A DNA stretch of 64,000 bases from Ammoniphilus resinae (GTDB lineage Bacteria; Bacillota; Bacilli; Aneurinibacillales; RAOX-1), in the NCBI RefSeq assembly GCF_017873965.1, contig NZ_JAGGKT010000001.1:62001-126000 (forward strand), read 5' to 3'. A program made the translations under genes and the position numbers. The notes under the pieces are model-generated. The model ran no database searches. It saw nothing but the letters and a program-made list of their open reading frames with translations, and was not told where the DNA came from. The number at the start of each line of letters is the position of its first letter. The stretch's first letter is position 1. Shown piece by piece: positions 21,558 through 30,376 of the stretch.

Positions 21558-22937
21558 ATGAAGGAAAAGATGACCCTCCCGGTGGCAAAAAATCAGGAAG
21601 TAGAATTGGAAATCATCGATTTGACCCATGAAGGAACAGGGGTCGGCAGGGTGGAAGGGTTTACTCTTTTTGTGCCCCAAGCTATCCCGGGAGAATATGT
21701 AAAAGCAAAGGTTTTAAAACTGAAAAAGAATTACGGCTATGCCAAATTACTGGAGATCATTCGGGAAAGCCCGGAACGCGTGCAGCCGCCTTGTCCGATC
21801 TACGAGCAATGCGGGGGCTGCGCTCTGCAGCATATGAGCTATGCTGAACAGCTTCGGCAGAAAACGGGCATCGTTGAAGATAATCTGAGAAGGATCGGGA
21901 AAATTGACCACGCCGTCATCCATCCTACGATCGGCATGGAAGAGCCCTGGCGTTATCGAAACAAAGCTCAAGTACCAATTGGCGAGCAAGAAGGTGGGCT
22001 GATTGGCGGATTTTATTCCCAAGGCTCCCACCGGATTATTGATATGGAAGCTTGTTTGATTCAGCATGAGAAAAATGATGAAGTCGTACAGCAAGTCAAG
22101 AAAATCGCGGCTTCGGTTGGAATTAGGGCCTATAATGAGGAGACGAGGAAGGGCCAACTTCGCCATGTCATTGCCAAAGTTGGCTTCAAGACAGGGCAGG
22201 TGATGCTGGTTCTCGTGATTAATGAGGATCAGTTGCCTCATCAAGAAGAGTTAGTTAATCGACTAACGAAATCAATTGATGGGTTAAAAAGCATTGTCGT
22301 GAATGTAAATAAGAAGAACACCAACGTGATCTTTGGGGAAAAAACCGATGTGATCTGGGGTGAACCCTATATCTATGATTATATTGGGGAGACTCAGTTT
22401 GCGATTTCCGCTCGCTCCTTTTACCAGGTGAACCCTGTTCAAACCGAAGTTCTGTATAGCAAAGCATTGGAGTATGCGGGCTTAACCGGCAGTGAGACGG
22501 TGATCGATGCTTACTGTGGGATCGGAACGATCTCCTTGTTTCTCGCCCAAAAAGCCCGGAAAGTCTATGGTGTAGAAATCGTCCCTGACGCCATCGCTGA
22601 TGCTAAACGAAATGCCCGCTTGAATCATATGGATAACGTGGAATTTGCTGTCGGTGAAGCAGAGAGGGTTATCCCGTGGTGGTATGCCCAAGGCATACGT
22701 GCCGACGTCGTGGTCGTCGACCCACCACGCAAAGGCTGTGATGAAACTTTGCTGGAGACTTTGATTGCCATGAAACCCGAGCGCATCGTTTACGTCTCCT
22801 GTAACCCTAGCACCCTCGCTCGGGATTTGGCCATTCTTGAGGGTGGCGGGTACGTCACGCATGAGGTTCAACCCGTGGACATGTTCCCGCACACCGTGCA
22901 TGTGGAAAATGTCGCATGGTTATCATTGAAAGGGTAG
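21558..22937 (+). CDS. rlmCD: 23S rRNA (uracil-C5)-methyltransferase RlmCD
   Basis: SAM-dependent RNA methyltransferase of the TrmA/RumA family; the Bacillus enzyme modifies U747 and U1939 of 23S rRNA. 459 residues: TRAM domain (about 10-70), a four-Cys [4Fe-4S] site ([13 protein letters not shown] plus CLIQ near residue 170), then the Rossmann domain with [24 protein letters not shown] and the catalytic Cys in [13 protein letters not shown]. It lies 10 bases after dgkB, as in B. subtilis. Confidence 0.93.
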   Translation: MKEKMTLPVAKNQEVELEIIDLTHEGTGVGRVEGFTLFVPQAIPGEYVKAKVLKLKKNYGYAKLLEIIRESPERVQPPCPIYEQCGGCALQHMSYAEQLRQKTGIVEDNLRRIGKIDHAVIHPTIGMEEPWRYRNKAQVPIGEQEGGLIGGFYSQGSHRIIDMEACLIQHEKNDEVVQQVKKIAASVGIRAYNEETRKGQLRHVIAKVGFKTGQVMLVLVINEDQLPHQEELVNRLTKSIDGLKSIVVNVNKKNTNVIFGEKTDVIWGEPYIYDYIGETQFAISARSFYQVNPVQTEVLYSKALEYAGLTGSETVIDAYCGIGTISLFLAQKARKVYGVEIVPDAIADAKRNARLNHMDNVEFAVGEAERVIPWWYAQGIRADVVVVDPPRKGCDETLLETLIAMKPERIVYVSCNPSTLARDLAILEGGGYVTHEVQPVDMFPHTVHVENVAWLSLKG

Positions 22938-22965
22938 GGGGACGATTTGGTTTGTCCCCCTTTTT
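22937..22965 (+). terminator. Intrinsic terminator after rlmCD
   Basis: GGGGGAC / GTCCCCC stem with a ten-base loop, then five T residues. The stem begins on the last base of the rlmCD stop codon. Confidence 0.85.
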
Positions 22966-22993
22966 GGGAGGTTTTCGGAGAGTAACTCGGAGA

Positions 22994-23178
22994 TAACGGA
23001 AAAAAATTCCGCTAAGTGTGGCAATTTCTCATTTTCTTATTAAATAAGGGAAAAAATTTCCGCTATCGCGCCAGAAACGCTGAAATTTACCTTCCCATGC
23101 AGGGGTTAACGGAAAAGAATTCCGTTATTTCATCCATTTCCTCTATCTTTTTCTGATTAACGGAAAACTTTTCCGTTA
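22994..23178. repeat. Palindrome array B: four 21-bp TAACGGAAAA/TTTTCCGTTA elements
   Basis: Elements start at 22994, 23045, 23107 and 23158, with spacings of 51, 62 and 51 bp and gaps of 30, 41 and 30 bases, nearly identical to array A. Gaps are T-rich on the plus strand but otherwise unrelated. The last element overlaps the end of the minus-strand gene at 23157 and encodes its final residues and stop. Confidence 0.9.
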
Positions 23179-23831
23179 TTCCTGATTGCTTCACCAATTT
23201 GATAAGAACGGATCCGCTGTTTTCCTCCAAATGGGATCACGGCACCCTTTTTGGCCATTCCGGCTAGGATTTTTCTTGCTGACCGGTCACTTATATGCAA
23301 CCATTCGCAGATTTCCCTCGGTGTAAAAGAGCTTTCCTTTCTTAAAGCCAACCGAACCACTTCTTTTTCCATCGGAGAAAGAGCCAATGGATCCAATTCT
23401 TGTCCTAAAATTTTGCCGATGATTTGCTGTGTCGTTTGCTGACATCTTCGGGGTGATTCAGCGATCTGATCATAGGAAAATCGGATCACCACCCACCCAT
23501 CAATCACCAATTGATTCTGCCTTTCAAGGTTATCGGAGAACTGCCATCTGCTCACATTTCTCAAATGGGGACCATACCCGTCGATTTCAAAGCAAATTCG
23601 CGCACCCGTGCGGATATAGGCGAAATCGAGGTACCTCCTACCATCCTTGAAATCCGCAACCTCGTATTCCGGATGCAGGTAATGAAAATTAGAAAACAAC
23701 GGCCACCAGACATTTTCCAGAAACATCTTTTCAGTCGGGCCATGCCCCTCCATTAATCTCCGTAAACGTTCTCCTTTTCGGCTCCGCGAGTGACGCAATA
23801 AAAAGGCTTGGTACTCTTCTTCAAATCCCAT
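23157..23831 (-). CDS. Predicted PD-(D/E)xK/DUF559-like protein with C-terminal winged helix
   Basis: 224 residues. The N-terminal half looks like a restriction-endonuclease-like fold: an Asp in YLDFAY, then ICFEIDGYGPH, resembling the D...E-x-K/D core of DUF559/Vsr-type nucleases. The C-terminal part (about 150-215) is a predicted winged helix-turn-helix with FTPREICEWLHISDRSARKI. The lysine normally closing the PD-(D/E)xK motif is not evident, so catalysis is uncertain. The final residues NGKVFR and the TAA are encoded by a palindrome of array B. It starts with ATG behind GGGAGGG. Confidence 0.7.
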   Translation of the reverse strand: MGFEEEYQAFLLRHSRSRKGERLRRLMEGHGPTEKMFLENVWWPLFSNFHYLHPEYEVADFKDGRRYLDFAYIRTGARICFEIDGYGPHLRNVSRWQFSDNLERQNQLVIDGWVVIRFSYDQIAESPRRCQQTTQQIIGKILGQELDPLALSPMEKEVVRLALRKESSFTPREICEWLHISDRSARKILAGMAKKGAVIPFGGKQRIRSYQIGEAIRNNGKVFR

Positions 23832-24032
23832 TCAATCCCTCCCAAAAGTAGTTTAGTTGAACATCTTTATTATACGTCATCAACTCGATAATTGTAGGAA
23901 AATTTCGCCTACTTTGTCGGAAGGACTTTAGAATCTAGTCGAACATTTTTCCTTTATTGCTCCTCATATTTGGCGTAACATTATATGGATGAATATCGTC
24001 ATAAAAAGTAAGTTAAAAAGAGGAGGCCCCTT

Positions 24033-24341
24033 TTGAACAATCATTTTGTTAAAGCCATTTTATTAGGAATTCTCATATGTCTTGCCATCATTGCCTTTAA
24101 GCCTACAGAGAAATATATACAAACACCGACGCCAAATGTGAATGTAGATAGTAACAACAGGCTTATACAAATTGCTCCCAATACCATTGGTATAGTGGAC
24201 ACCGGACATAGCACCGGTAAGGAACAATTGGTTATTTTCGAGTATGATCCAACTAAAAAAACATTCAAGGTCGTTCATACCTTGGAATATGAAGATATTT
24301 TCACCCACCCTAGGGAATATGGAATACCGGTAAGGGAGTAA
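24033..24341 (+). CDS. Small membrane-anchored protein of unknown function
   Basis: 102 residues starting with TTG (AGAGGAGG eight bases upstream). One N-terminal membrane segment (residues 7-22) is followed by a polar extracellular-type domain of about 75 residues with no cysteines. The segment EQLVIFEYDPTKKTFKVVHTLEYED suggests a small beta-rich fold. It starts a three-gene unit, with 4 bases to the next gene. No family recognised. Confidence 0.7.
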   Translation: MNNHFVKAILLGILICLAIIAFKPTEKYIQTPTPNVNVDSNNRLIQIAPNTIGIVDTGHSTGKEQLVIFEYDPTKKTFKVVHTLEYEDIFTHPREYGIPVRE

Positions 24342-24345
24342 TAAA

Positions 24346-24867
24346 ATGAAAACCAAAACCAAAACTATCTTAATCATTCTTTTAATCCTTTCAAACGTCG
24401 TTTGGGGATCCTTTTACTTTGTTGAAAAGGGTGCGAAGGAAAGTAAACAGATATCGATCTATAGTTTAAATGGCAGCGGTGAAAAGTGGGAAGTAAAGAA
24501 CTATAAAATCGTCGTTACGCCCAGCATAATCGTACGAGGAACTGCGGAATTAACATTCAAAGGTGATCCCGAAGAAGTGGAGGAAAGCGATTTTTACGAA
24601 GTGAAGGTGTATGAAAGAAACCACCGAAATGAAAATGTCGTTGTCTTAGGAAAGAGTGCAAGCTCGTCAGGAGGATATGTTAACCTTTTGGAAAATGTAA
24701 AGGATATCGGATCCATTAGCGGGCCTTATTCATACGATGAGACCTTGAGGACGAAGGATGATTATGAGGCGTCCATTCTTGAAATCAATTGGAATGATGG
24801 CAAAGGGAATACGTTTCAAGAGCAAATCAATTTAGATATTGTAAATGAAATAACCATAGACCAATAA
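24346..24867 (+). CDS. Signal-anchored protein of unknown function
   Basis: 173 residues with an N-terminal hydrophobic anchor or signal (residues 6-24) and a predicted beta-rich extracellular domain (WEVKNYKIVVTPSIIVRGTA). No catalytic motif is visible. The spacing of 4 bases to the upstream gene and 12 to the next indicates co-transcription. Confidence 0.7.
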   Translation: MKTKTKTILIILLILSNVVWGSFYFVEKGAKESKQISIYSLNGSGEKWEVKNYKIVVTPSIIVRGTAELTFKGDPEEVEESDFYEVKVYERNHRNENVVVLGKSASSSGGYVNLLENVKDIGSISGPYSYDETLRTKDDYEASILEINWNDGKGNTFQEQINLDIVNEITIDQ

Positions 24868-24879
24868 GGAGAGTATGAC

Positions 24880-25443
24880 TTGAACTATCAAAACATGACC
24901 TTATCTCAATTAAAGCAAGACCTCATTTGTGACGCACAGAAAGGGTATCCTATATTTCTTGCAGGAGCGTTGTATTGGCTCGTGATGGGGGTCCTGGGTT
25001 TTTACCTGGAGGGTAAAACTTTAGCTCTTTGGTATTTACTTGGAACTAGCAGCATCTTTCCACTAGGAATCTTAATCAGTCGCTTATGTAAAGTGAATTT
25101 TCTTTCTAAAAATCCACTAGGCACATTAGGAGGCATTATCGGGGGAATCCAGGCGTTTTATCTGCCCTTATGGATTGTCATCTATATGGAGCACTATGAA
25201 TGGATTCCAATGGCAATTGGGCTATTGGGTGCATCCCATTTTCTCCCTTATATATGGATCTATGAAAGTAAAACTTATTTATTTTTTTCCATTACCATGG
25301 CCTTGATCTCAGTAGTTTTAGGTTATGTTTTTATAGAAACGGCATTTTTACTCTTACCCTTTTCAATGACCCTTGTTTACCTCATCACAGCAGGCAGCTT
25401 AAAACGTGAAACGAGAAATCTTTTTAGCAAAAACAGTCCTTAG
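24880..25443 (+). CDS. DUF7010-like integral membrane protein
   Basis: 187 residues with five to six hydrophobic segments. The opening LICDAQKGYPIFLAGALYW and the following FPLGILISRL region resemble the DUF7010 membrane family as I remember it. The start is TTG at 24880 with AAGGAGAG upstream. It is third in a small-membrane-protein operon; function unknown. Confidence 0.7.
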   Translation: MNYQNMTLSQLKQDLICDAQKGYPIFLAGALYWLVMGVLGFYLEGKTLALWYLLGTSSIFPLGILISRLCKVNFLSKNPLGTLGGIIGGIQAFYLPLWIVIYMEHYEWIPMAIGLLGASHFLPYIWIYESKTYLFFSITMALISVVLGYVFIETAFLLLPFSMTLVYLITAGSLKRETRNLFSKNSP

Positions 25444-25460
25444 GGAGGTGAACGATCACC

Positions 25461-25871
25461 GTGTCTAATCAACCAAACCAAGCGATAATTCTCTTCGATG
25501 GGGTTTGCCATTTCTGCAGTGGAGCTGTACAATTCATCATTAACCGGGATCGAAAAGGGTATTTTCGTTTCGCATCGCTGCAATCAACGGTTGCAAAAAG
25601 TCTTTTGGCCGACCAACCAGAACTCCAAAACACAGACTCTATTATTTTAATTGAAAACGGACAATACTTCACCATGTCTACGGCTGTACTTCGAATCGCC
25701 AAAAATTTGGAAGGACCATGGAAGCTCCTTTTCCCCGCACACATCATCCCTTCAATATTTCGCGATCTACTGTATCGTTATTTTGCCCGTCATCGTTATC
25801 GCTGGTTTGGCAAAGCACAAGTCTGTATGATTCCTACCGCTGAGATGAGGGAAAGGTTTTTGGATTTGTGA
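25461..25871 (+). CDS. DCC-family thiol-disulfide oxidoreductase-like protein (DUF393)
   Basis: 136 residues with the family signature near the N terminus, ILFDGVCHFCSGAVQFI, where the D-x-x-C-x-x-C motif gives the family its name. FRFASLQS and the C-terminal YRWFGKAQVC are also typical (YuxK type). It is likely a small thioredoxin-fold protein; the substrate is unknown. GTG start at 25461 with GGGAGGTGA upstream, 17 bases after the previous gene. Confidence 0.85.
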   Translation: MSNQPNQAIILFDGVCHFCSGAVQFIINRDRKGYFRFASLQSTVAKSLLADQPELQNTDSIILIENGQYFTMSTAVLRIAKNLEGPWKLLFPAHIIPSIFRDLLYRYFARHRYRWFGKAQVCMIPTAEMRERFLDL

Positions 25872-26009
25872 GGGGGTAAGCACATACTACCAGAGTCAAT
25901 CCCCGTTCGCTTCGGTCGCAGACCATCCCACAGAAGCTAGATAATCACCCATTCTTAAACTTTTGAATACATTGCTCATGGAGAATTACAATTCGAAGGG
26001 GCGATGAAA

Positions 26010-26501
26010 ATGTATTATCAGTATGGACATCCGTATCATGGGTATATGCCTGTTCAAAAAACAGTAGATCAGGGCATAGGTTATTATCCCCAATGCACAC
26101 AAGCTGCACTTCAACTTATCAGAGAAGCCGTTCAGGGTGAACGGGAAGATGAACTCTTTTATCAATATCTGATATCGGTTGCACCGACCCAAGAGGAGAA
26201 AGAGATTATCGCCTCGATCAGGGATGACGAGCGCAAACACAACAGGATGTTTCGAAAAATCTATAAGGATTTAACGGGACAAGAGGTATTTGCCACAAAC
26301 GAAGAATCATTTGAACGTCCTGCAAGCTATCTTGAAGGGATTAAAAAGGCTTTGTTTGGAGAATTAAAGGCAGTGGAGAAGTATCGGAAAATCAGGCAGT
26401 GCTTGCCGCCAGGAATGTATCACGATATGTTGTTTGAGATTATCACCGATGAGCTTAAACATGCCTCGAAATACAATTACCTATTTGCTTTGAATAAATA
26501 A
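26010..26501 (+). CDS. Ferritin-like/rubrerythrin-like diiron-fold protein
   Basis: About 163 residues. After a Tyr/His-rich N terminus (MYYQYGHPYHGYM) there is a four-helix bundle with two Glu/Glu-x-x-His sets: GEREDELFYQYL with DDERKHNRMF, and GELKAVEKYR with DELKHASKYN. These can supply a diiron or dimanganese site. ATG at 26010 is preferred, eight bases after AAGGGG; an in-frame ATG lies two codons upstream. Similar small bacillary ferritin-like proteins have no proven function. Confidence 0.8.
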   Translation: MYYQYGHPYHGYMPVQKTVDQGIGYYPQCTQAALQLIREAVQGEREDELFYQYLISVAPTQEEKEIIASIRDDERKHNRMFRKIYKDLTGQEVFATNEESFERPASYLEGIKKALFGELKAVEKYRKIRQCLPPGMYHDMLFEIITDELKHASKYNYLFALNK

Positions 26502-26559
26502 ATACCTAAACCAATGTCCGTGCATATCATAAAACTAAAAGCATTGGAGAATGGGTGTT

Positions 26560-26838
26560 ATGGGAAATAATAACAATGTCCAGGATGTCGGCAGTGACCT
26601 TATTTCAATAGCGGTTTGGGTTACGGTCTTAGCGGATCTCATGGCTGCGATTGGAACTACCATTATTACGGTACCCGAATCAAACACCGCCAATGATGAT
26701 ATGCAAAATCAATTAAATGACATTCAAGAACAACTGAAAAAACAAAAGAAGGAATTCCAAAAACAGCAAATCCAAATTCAGCTTTGGCAAATTCAACAAG
26801 AATTGCGGGAACTTGAGCAACAACTAAAGCAAAAATAG
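26560..26838 (+). CDS. Small membrane protein with Gln-rich coiled coil (copy 1)
   Basis: 92 residues. A hydrophobic segment (about residues 12-37) is followed by a roughly 45-residue amphipathic Gln/Lys-rich helix (QLNDIQEQLKKQKKEFQKQQ) with heptad character. ATG at 26560 is nine bases after TTGGAGA; an in-frame ATG at 26551 touches that site. It is similar in plan to the next gene, so the two look like diverged duplicates. Confidence 0.7.
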   Translation: MGNNNNVQDVGSDLISIAVWVTVLADLMAAIGTTIITVPESNTANDDMQNQLNDIQEQLKKQKKEFQKQQIQIQLWQIQQELRELEQQLKQK

Positions 26839-26872
26839 AGTATGTGAAAACGGCTTGATGGGAGGGGGTAAA

Positions 26873-27130
26873 ATGTTTTCTGACGATGATGACAACATAG
26901 CAATAATTGGCTTGTGGATAATTGCCATTGGTTTCGTAGTTCTTGCTATTGATAAAACCAGTAGATTAAATAACGATCAAAACCAAGAGCAGATCCAACT
27001 TCCGCCATCAGATCAGCAAAGCACACCCCAACCTGAGGATGAGCAATTTAAACAGATTCAAATGCAATTGCAACAATTGAAAAATGGGATCAGCGAATTA
27101 AAGAAAAATCCTAAGCTTAATAATAAATAA
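26873..27130 (+). CDS. Small membrane protein with Gln-rich coiled coil (copy 2)
   Basis: 85 residues. An acidic N terminus (FSDDDDNIA) leads into a membrane segment (about 10-28), then a Gln/Pro-rich linker and a short coiled coil (FKQIQMQLQQLKNGISELKK). The ATG is preceded by GGGAGGGGG. Same layout as the 92-residue protein upstream. No family recognised. Confidence 0.7.
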   Translation: MFSDDDDNIAIIGLWIIAIGFVVLAIDKTSRLNNDQNQEQIQLPPSDQQSTPQPEDEQFKQIQMQLQQLKNGISELKKNPKLNNK

Positions 27131-27142
27131 TCCCGTCCTTAC

Positions 27143-28063
27143 TCAACCCTTAAGCCAACAAGTTTCCCCAATTCTAAGCACCTTTAATTTTTCTTCCGGC
27201 AAATTTAATCTCTTCCATTCATTGTAAAGCCTATGTAATGCCTCCGGCCCGGTGTCATCAGCTAGGCGGTAAGCCCCATAATGCATCGGGACGAAGGTTT
27301 TTGCCCCTAATTCCAAGAAGGCTTTAATGGCATCCTCCGGATTTATATGCGAAATATCCATGAACCACTCCGGTTCGTAGGCGCCGACCGGCATAAATAC
27401 GGTATCAATGTCAAAGCGCAGGCCAATTTCCTGAAACCCGCGAAAATATCCTGTATCACCAACAAAATAAAAGGTCTGCTGTCCAGTTTCAAATACCCAC
27501 CCACCCCAATGGGAAGTGTTCATGTCAAATAGATTTCTTCTCGTCCAATGCTGGGCGGGTACAAATGAAATGCCAAGAGAATCATATTGTAAGCGATCCC
27601 ACCAATGGGCTTCAATTACCTTATAGAAACCCTGTTTTTGAAAAAGGGGCTTGAGCCCTACCGGTACATAGAAGGTCGGATCTCCTTTTAGCATCTTTAA
27701 ACTTGGAAATTCAAGATGATCATAATGGCCATGTGAAATCACCACGATATCGATCTCCGGCAATTCATGGATTTCCAGCCCTGGCTCTGTTAACCTCTTT
27801 TGAAATCCCATTCGCTTCCCGAACACAGGGTCCGTCATGATGTTGAGTCCATTCATTTGAAGCAAAAAGGTGGAGTGACCAATCCACGTATAAGAGGTTT
27901 TCGTTTTGTTTAAATGTATTTGTTCCTTCATTTTTTTCTCAGTATGCGGGATGGGATTTGATAAATCCTTGGCTTTTTTTCTCCGTTCCCGCATCCATTT
28001 AAGAATGTCTAATATGGTTTTGTTATGGTCCACTTGATCTAGGTTACGATATCTTCCCCGCAC
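27143..28063 (-). CDS. MBL-fold metallo-hydrolase, NAPE-PLD/UlaG-like
   Basis: 306 residues of the metallo-beta-lactamase fold. Zinc ligands: SHGHYDHLE; a QHWTRRNLFD loop; GDTGYF; and a C-terminal MHYGAYRL. The order WIGHSTFLLQMNGLNIMTDP at the front and HWGGWVFET in the middle match the N-acyl-phosphatidylethanolamine phospholipase D-like branch common in bacteria. Substrate unknown. GTG start with AGGGGGGA upstream. It converges with the small coiled-coil genes. Confidence 0.85.
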   Translation of the reverse strand: MRGRYRNLDQVDHNKTILDILKWMRERRKKAKDLSNPIPHTEKKMKEQIHLNKTKTSYTWIGHSTFLLQMNGLNIMTDPVFGKRMGFQKRLTEPGLEIHELPEIDIVVISHGHYDHLEFPSLKMLKGDPTFYVPVGLKPLFQKQGFYKVIEAHWWDRLQYDSLGISFVPAQHWTRRNLFDMNTSHWGGWVFETGQQTFYFVGDTGYFRGFQEIGLRFDIDTVFMPVGAYEPEWFMDISHINPEDAIKAFLELGAKTFVPMHYGAYRLADDTGPEALHRLYNEWKRLNLPEEKLKVLRIGETCWLKG

Positions 28064-28165
28064 TCCAATTCCCCCCTAATAAAAACATTCTTGCCTGGGC
28101 ATCTTTTAATTATAAATTAATAAAGGAATGATGGGTGGTTTAACAACAGGAAAAAGGAGTGAACC

Positions 28166-28915
28166 ATGATTTCCAGGCAAAAAAAGATCGTTCTTCTGCT
28201 TTTGTTGATAACCCTAACCTGGGGGATCCATCCTGCTTCGTCAGCCGAAAAAAAAGGACGTTTTTATTATGAATCCCGCGGAGAAATCGTCTGGGAGGTC
28301 CCCACTAATCAAAAGGTAATATGTCTCACCTTTGATGATGGCCCTGATCCTAAATATACTCCGGAAATATTAAAATTACTGGGCAAATATCAGGCAAAGG
28401 GAACCTTTTTTGTAACGGGAAACAAGGTAGAGCAGCATCCGGAGATTGTTCTCCAACAAGTGTTGGAGGGACATGAAATCGCCAATCACTCCTATAGTCA
28501 TCGATACATAAGCAAAATGTCATCGAAGGAATTGGAAGAAGAAATATTGAAGACTGAAAACATCATTAAACAAGTGACAGGACAAGTTCCCAAATTATAT
28601 CGACCGCCGGGTGGTTTTTATAATGAGACAGTAGTAAATGCGGCAAAAGGGAATGGTTATACGGTTGTCTTATGGTCCTGGCGTCATGATACAAAAGATT
28701 GGGCAAACCCTGGTGTGGACAAAATCATTAAAAAAGTGGTTAAAAATGCTCAAAATGGGGATATTGTTTTATTCCATGATCATGGGGGAAACCGCAAACA
28801 AACCATTAATGCCCTTAAGGAGATTTTGCCACAGCTTCAGAAAAGGGGGTACAGATTTATTACGGTTTCAGATTTGCTGAATATTAAGATGGATAAAATA
28901 CAACAGCAAAAATAA
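28166..28915 (+). CDS. Secreted polysaccharide deacetylase (NodB domain)
   Basis: 249 residues with a signal peptide (to about ASSA, residue 27) and a NodB/CE4 domain. Catalytic motifs: TFDDGPD (base and metal Asp), HSYSH (metal His pair), RPPGG, DTKDW and LFHDHGG. It probably removes acetyl groups from peptidoglycan or chitin-type oligomers outside the cell. PdaB/PdaA-like family members act in sporulation, but the subfamily cannot be fixed from sequence alone. ATG start with AAAGGAGTG. Confidence 0.87.
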   Translation: MISRQKKIVLLLLLITLTWGIHPASSAEKKGRFYYESRGEIVWEVPTNQKVICLTFDDGPDPKYTPEILKLLGKYQAKGTFFVTGNKVEQHPEIVLQQVLEGHEIANHSYSHRYISKMSSKELEEEILKTENIIKQVTGQVPKLYRPPGGFYNETVVNAAKGNGYTVVLWSWRHDTKDWANPGVDKIIKKVVKNAQNGDIVLFHDHGGNRKQTINALKEILPQLQKRGYRFITVSDLLNIKMDKIQQQK

Positions 28916-28925
28916 AGAGATGGGG

Positions 28926-28942
28926 GGAGCCAATTTGGCTCC
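28926..28942. terminator. Hairpin between convergent genes
   Basis: A perfect 8-bp stem GGAGCCAA / TTGGCTCC with a one-base centre lies between the deacetylase stop and the next stop. There is no clear T run on either side. Confidence 0.4.
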
Positions 28943-28951
28943 TCTAACCAT

Positions 28952-29200
28952 TTAACGTTCTTCTTCATCAGCGGGATCCAAAACATCGGCATTATCCACG
29001 GTATCACCGGCTTGATTTCCTAAAGCACCACCTATAACTGCACCAGCTGCCGTACCAATGGGGCCTAACAGCGACCCTACTACAGCCCCCGCAGCCGCAC
29101 CGCCAACCGTTCCTACAGCTTCTCCTGCATCGATGTCTGCTGCATCGGTCACATCGTTTTCCACTTCGTTATTTCGATTACGTTCCTTGTTTTCTCTCAT
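28952..29200 (-). CDS. Small glycine-zipper protein
   Basis: 82 residues: a charged N terminus (MRENKERNRNNEVEND), a Gly/Ala-rich double hydrophobic stretch (GTVGGAAAGAVVGSLLG then GTAAGAVIGGALGNQAG) and an acidic tail. This is the glycine-zipper plan of small membrane- or surface-associated stress proteins. ATG start with AAGGAGTGAG. Function unknown. Confidence 0.7.
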   Translation of the reverse strand: MRENKERNRNNEVENDVTDAADIDAGEAVGTVGGAAAGAVVGSLLGPIGTAAGAVIGGALGNQAGDTVDNADVLDPADEEER

Positions 29201-29326
29201 ATCCTCTCACTCCTTTATTTGAATTTGGGAATGCGCAGTCCCGCAAAATAGTTTGTCCGGGAGAGGAGAGAATTATGTGGAACCTAGATTTAAGCGGATA
29301 TTGACCTGAAAGCGAGAAGTCGGAAT

Positions 29327-29334
29327 TTGTCGAA
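29327..29334 (+). promoter_or_regulatory. Possible Spo0A box upstream of the AEC transporter
   Basis: TTGTCGAA matches the 0A-box core about 100 bases before the gene. Similar cores lie at 4661 and 46422. Weak single-site evidence. Confidence 0.3.
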
Positions 29335-29431
29335 CTTATTACGCCCCATTTAGTCCCTTTGATAGTATGATAGTTTATAAATATTTATAAAAGGTTAAGC
29401 AGAGGAGAAATTGAAAGGAAGATCGCCTCCC

Positions 29432-30376
29432 ATGGATATAAGCGTTGTTGTAACATCCATTACGGTTATGGGCCTATTAATGTTAATAGGATCAGTGTTT
29501 GCTTATAAGGTACATATTACAGAGGAGACTAAGCAGGTTCTAATTCAAATAATTATTAACATTGGAATACCCTCCATTATTCTAAACGGTGTGTTTAAAA
29601 CAGAGTCTATGGATCTATTATTGCGACATGTATACATCGTATTTGGGTTGTCCATTGTATTCCATACATTGGCCCTTTTTATATCCTGGATGTTTGCGAA
29701 GCTGTTTCGTTTTGAAAGCATATTTGCAAAAAAAATGGCGATTCTTTGTGCTTTTGGAAATACAGGGTTTATTGGAATTCCCATTTGTACAACACTTTTT
29801 GGTCCATCAGGAGGACTTTTAGCAGCGATTTTTGATGCGGGGATCGACATCGTGTTTTTTACAATTGTCGTTTTTATGCTTCAGTCTGGAGCCCGATTTG
29901 ATATACGGCAATTTAAAGCTTTGCTTAACTTACCCGTTTTAGCTATTGTAGTTGGTTTGTCTATTGCCTTTATAGGATATGAACCACCTGCATTTGTAAA
30001 GCAACTGGCGGGAATGCTTTCGGGACTTGTTACACCACTGGCGATGCTCTATACGGGGATGTTGCTTCCACCGCTTTTTCGGCAACAAAAAATGTTTTTT
30101 TATCCGCAAATAGGGTTCCCCTTAGCCATGCGGTTATTAATCATTCCCATTCTGACCATGTTTGCCCTGTCTTTAACACCGATTGATCCGCTGATTAAAA
30201 ACTTAATCACGATTCTATCGGCAATGCCAACGTTAATGATGGCTGCTATTTTATTTTCACGATATACCAGTGGGGATGAGGATAAGGCCGTGCTGACAAC
30301 GGTGTACTCGACTGTATTGTCTTTGTTGACTTTGCCATTTATATCCTTCTTGGTTGTCTGGTGGGGAATGGTATAG
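29432..30376 (+). CDS. AEC family transporter
   Basis: About 314 residues with ten hydrophobic segments in two halves of five (auxin efflux carrier fold). NIGIPSIILNGVF in the first half, GNTGFIGIPI in the fourth helix and the MLYTGMLLP stretch are family features; relatives export or import malate and other carboxylates. The start is uncertain: ATG 29432 gives a normal N terminus but a distant ribosome-binding site, whereas TTG at 29411 lies only three bases after AGGAG. Substrate unknown. Confidence 0.83.
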   Translation: MDISVVVTSITVMGLLMLIGSVFAYKVHITEETKQVLIQIIINIGIPSIILNGVFKTESMDLLLRHVYIVFGLSIVFHTLALFISWMFAKLFRFESIFAKKMAILCAFGNTGFIGIPICTTLFGPSGGLLAAIFDAGIDIVFFTIVVFMLQSGARFDIRQFKALLNLPVLAIVVGLSIAFIGYEPPAFVKQLAGMLSGLVTPLAMLYTGMLLPPLFRQQKMFFYPQIGFPLAMRLLIIPILTMFALSLTPIDPLIKNLITILSAMPTLMMAAILFSRYTSGDEDKAVLTTVYSTVLSLLTLPFISFLVVWWGMV

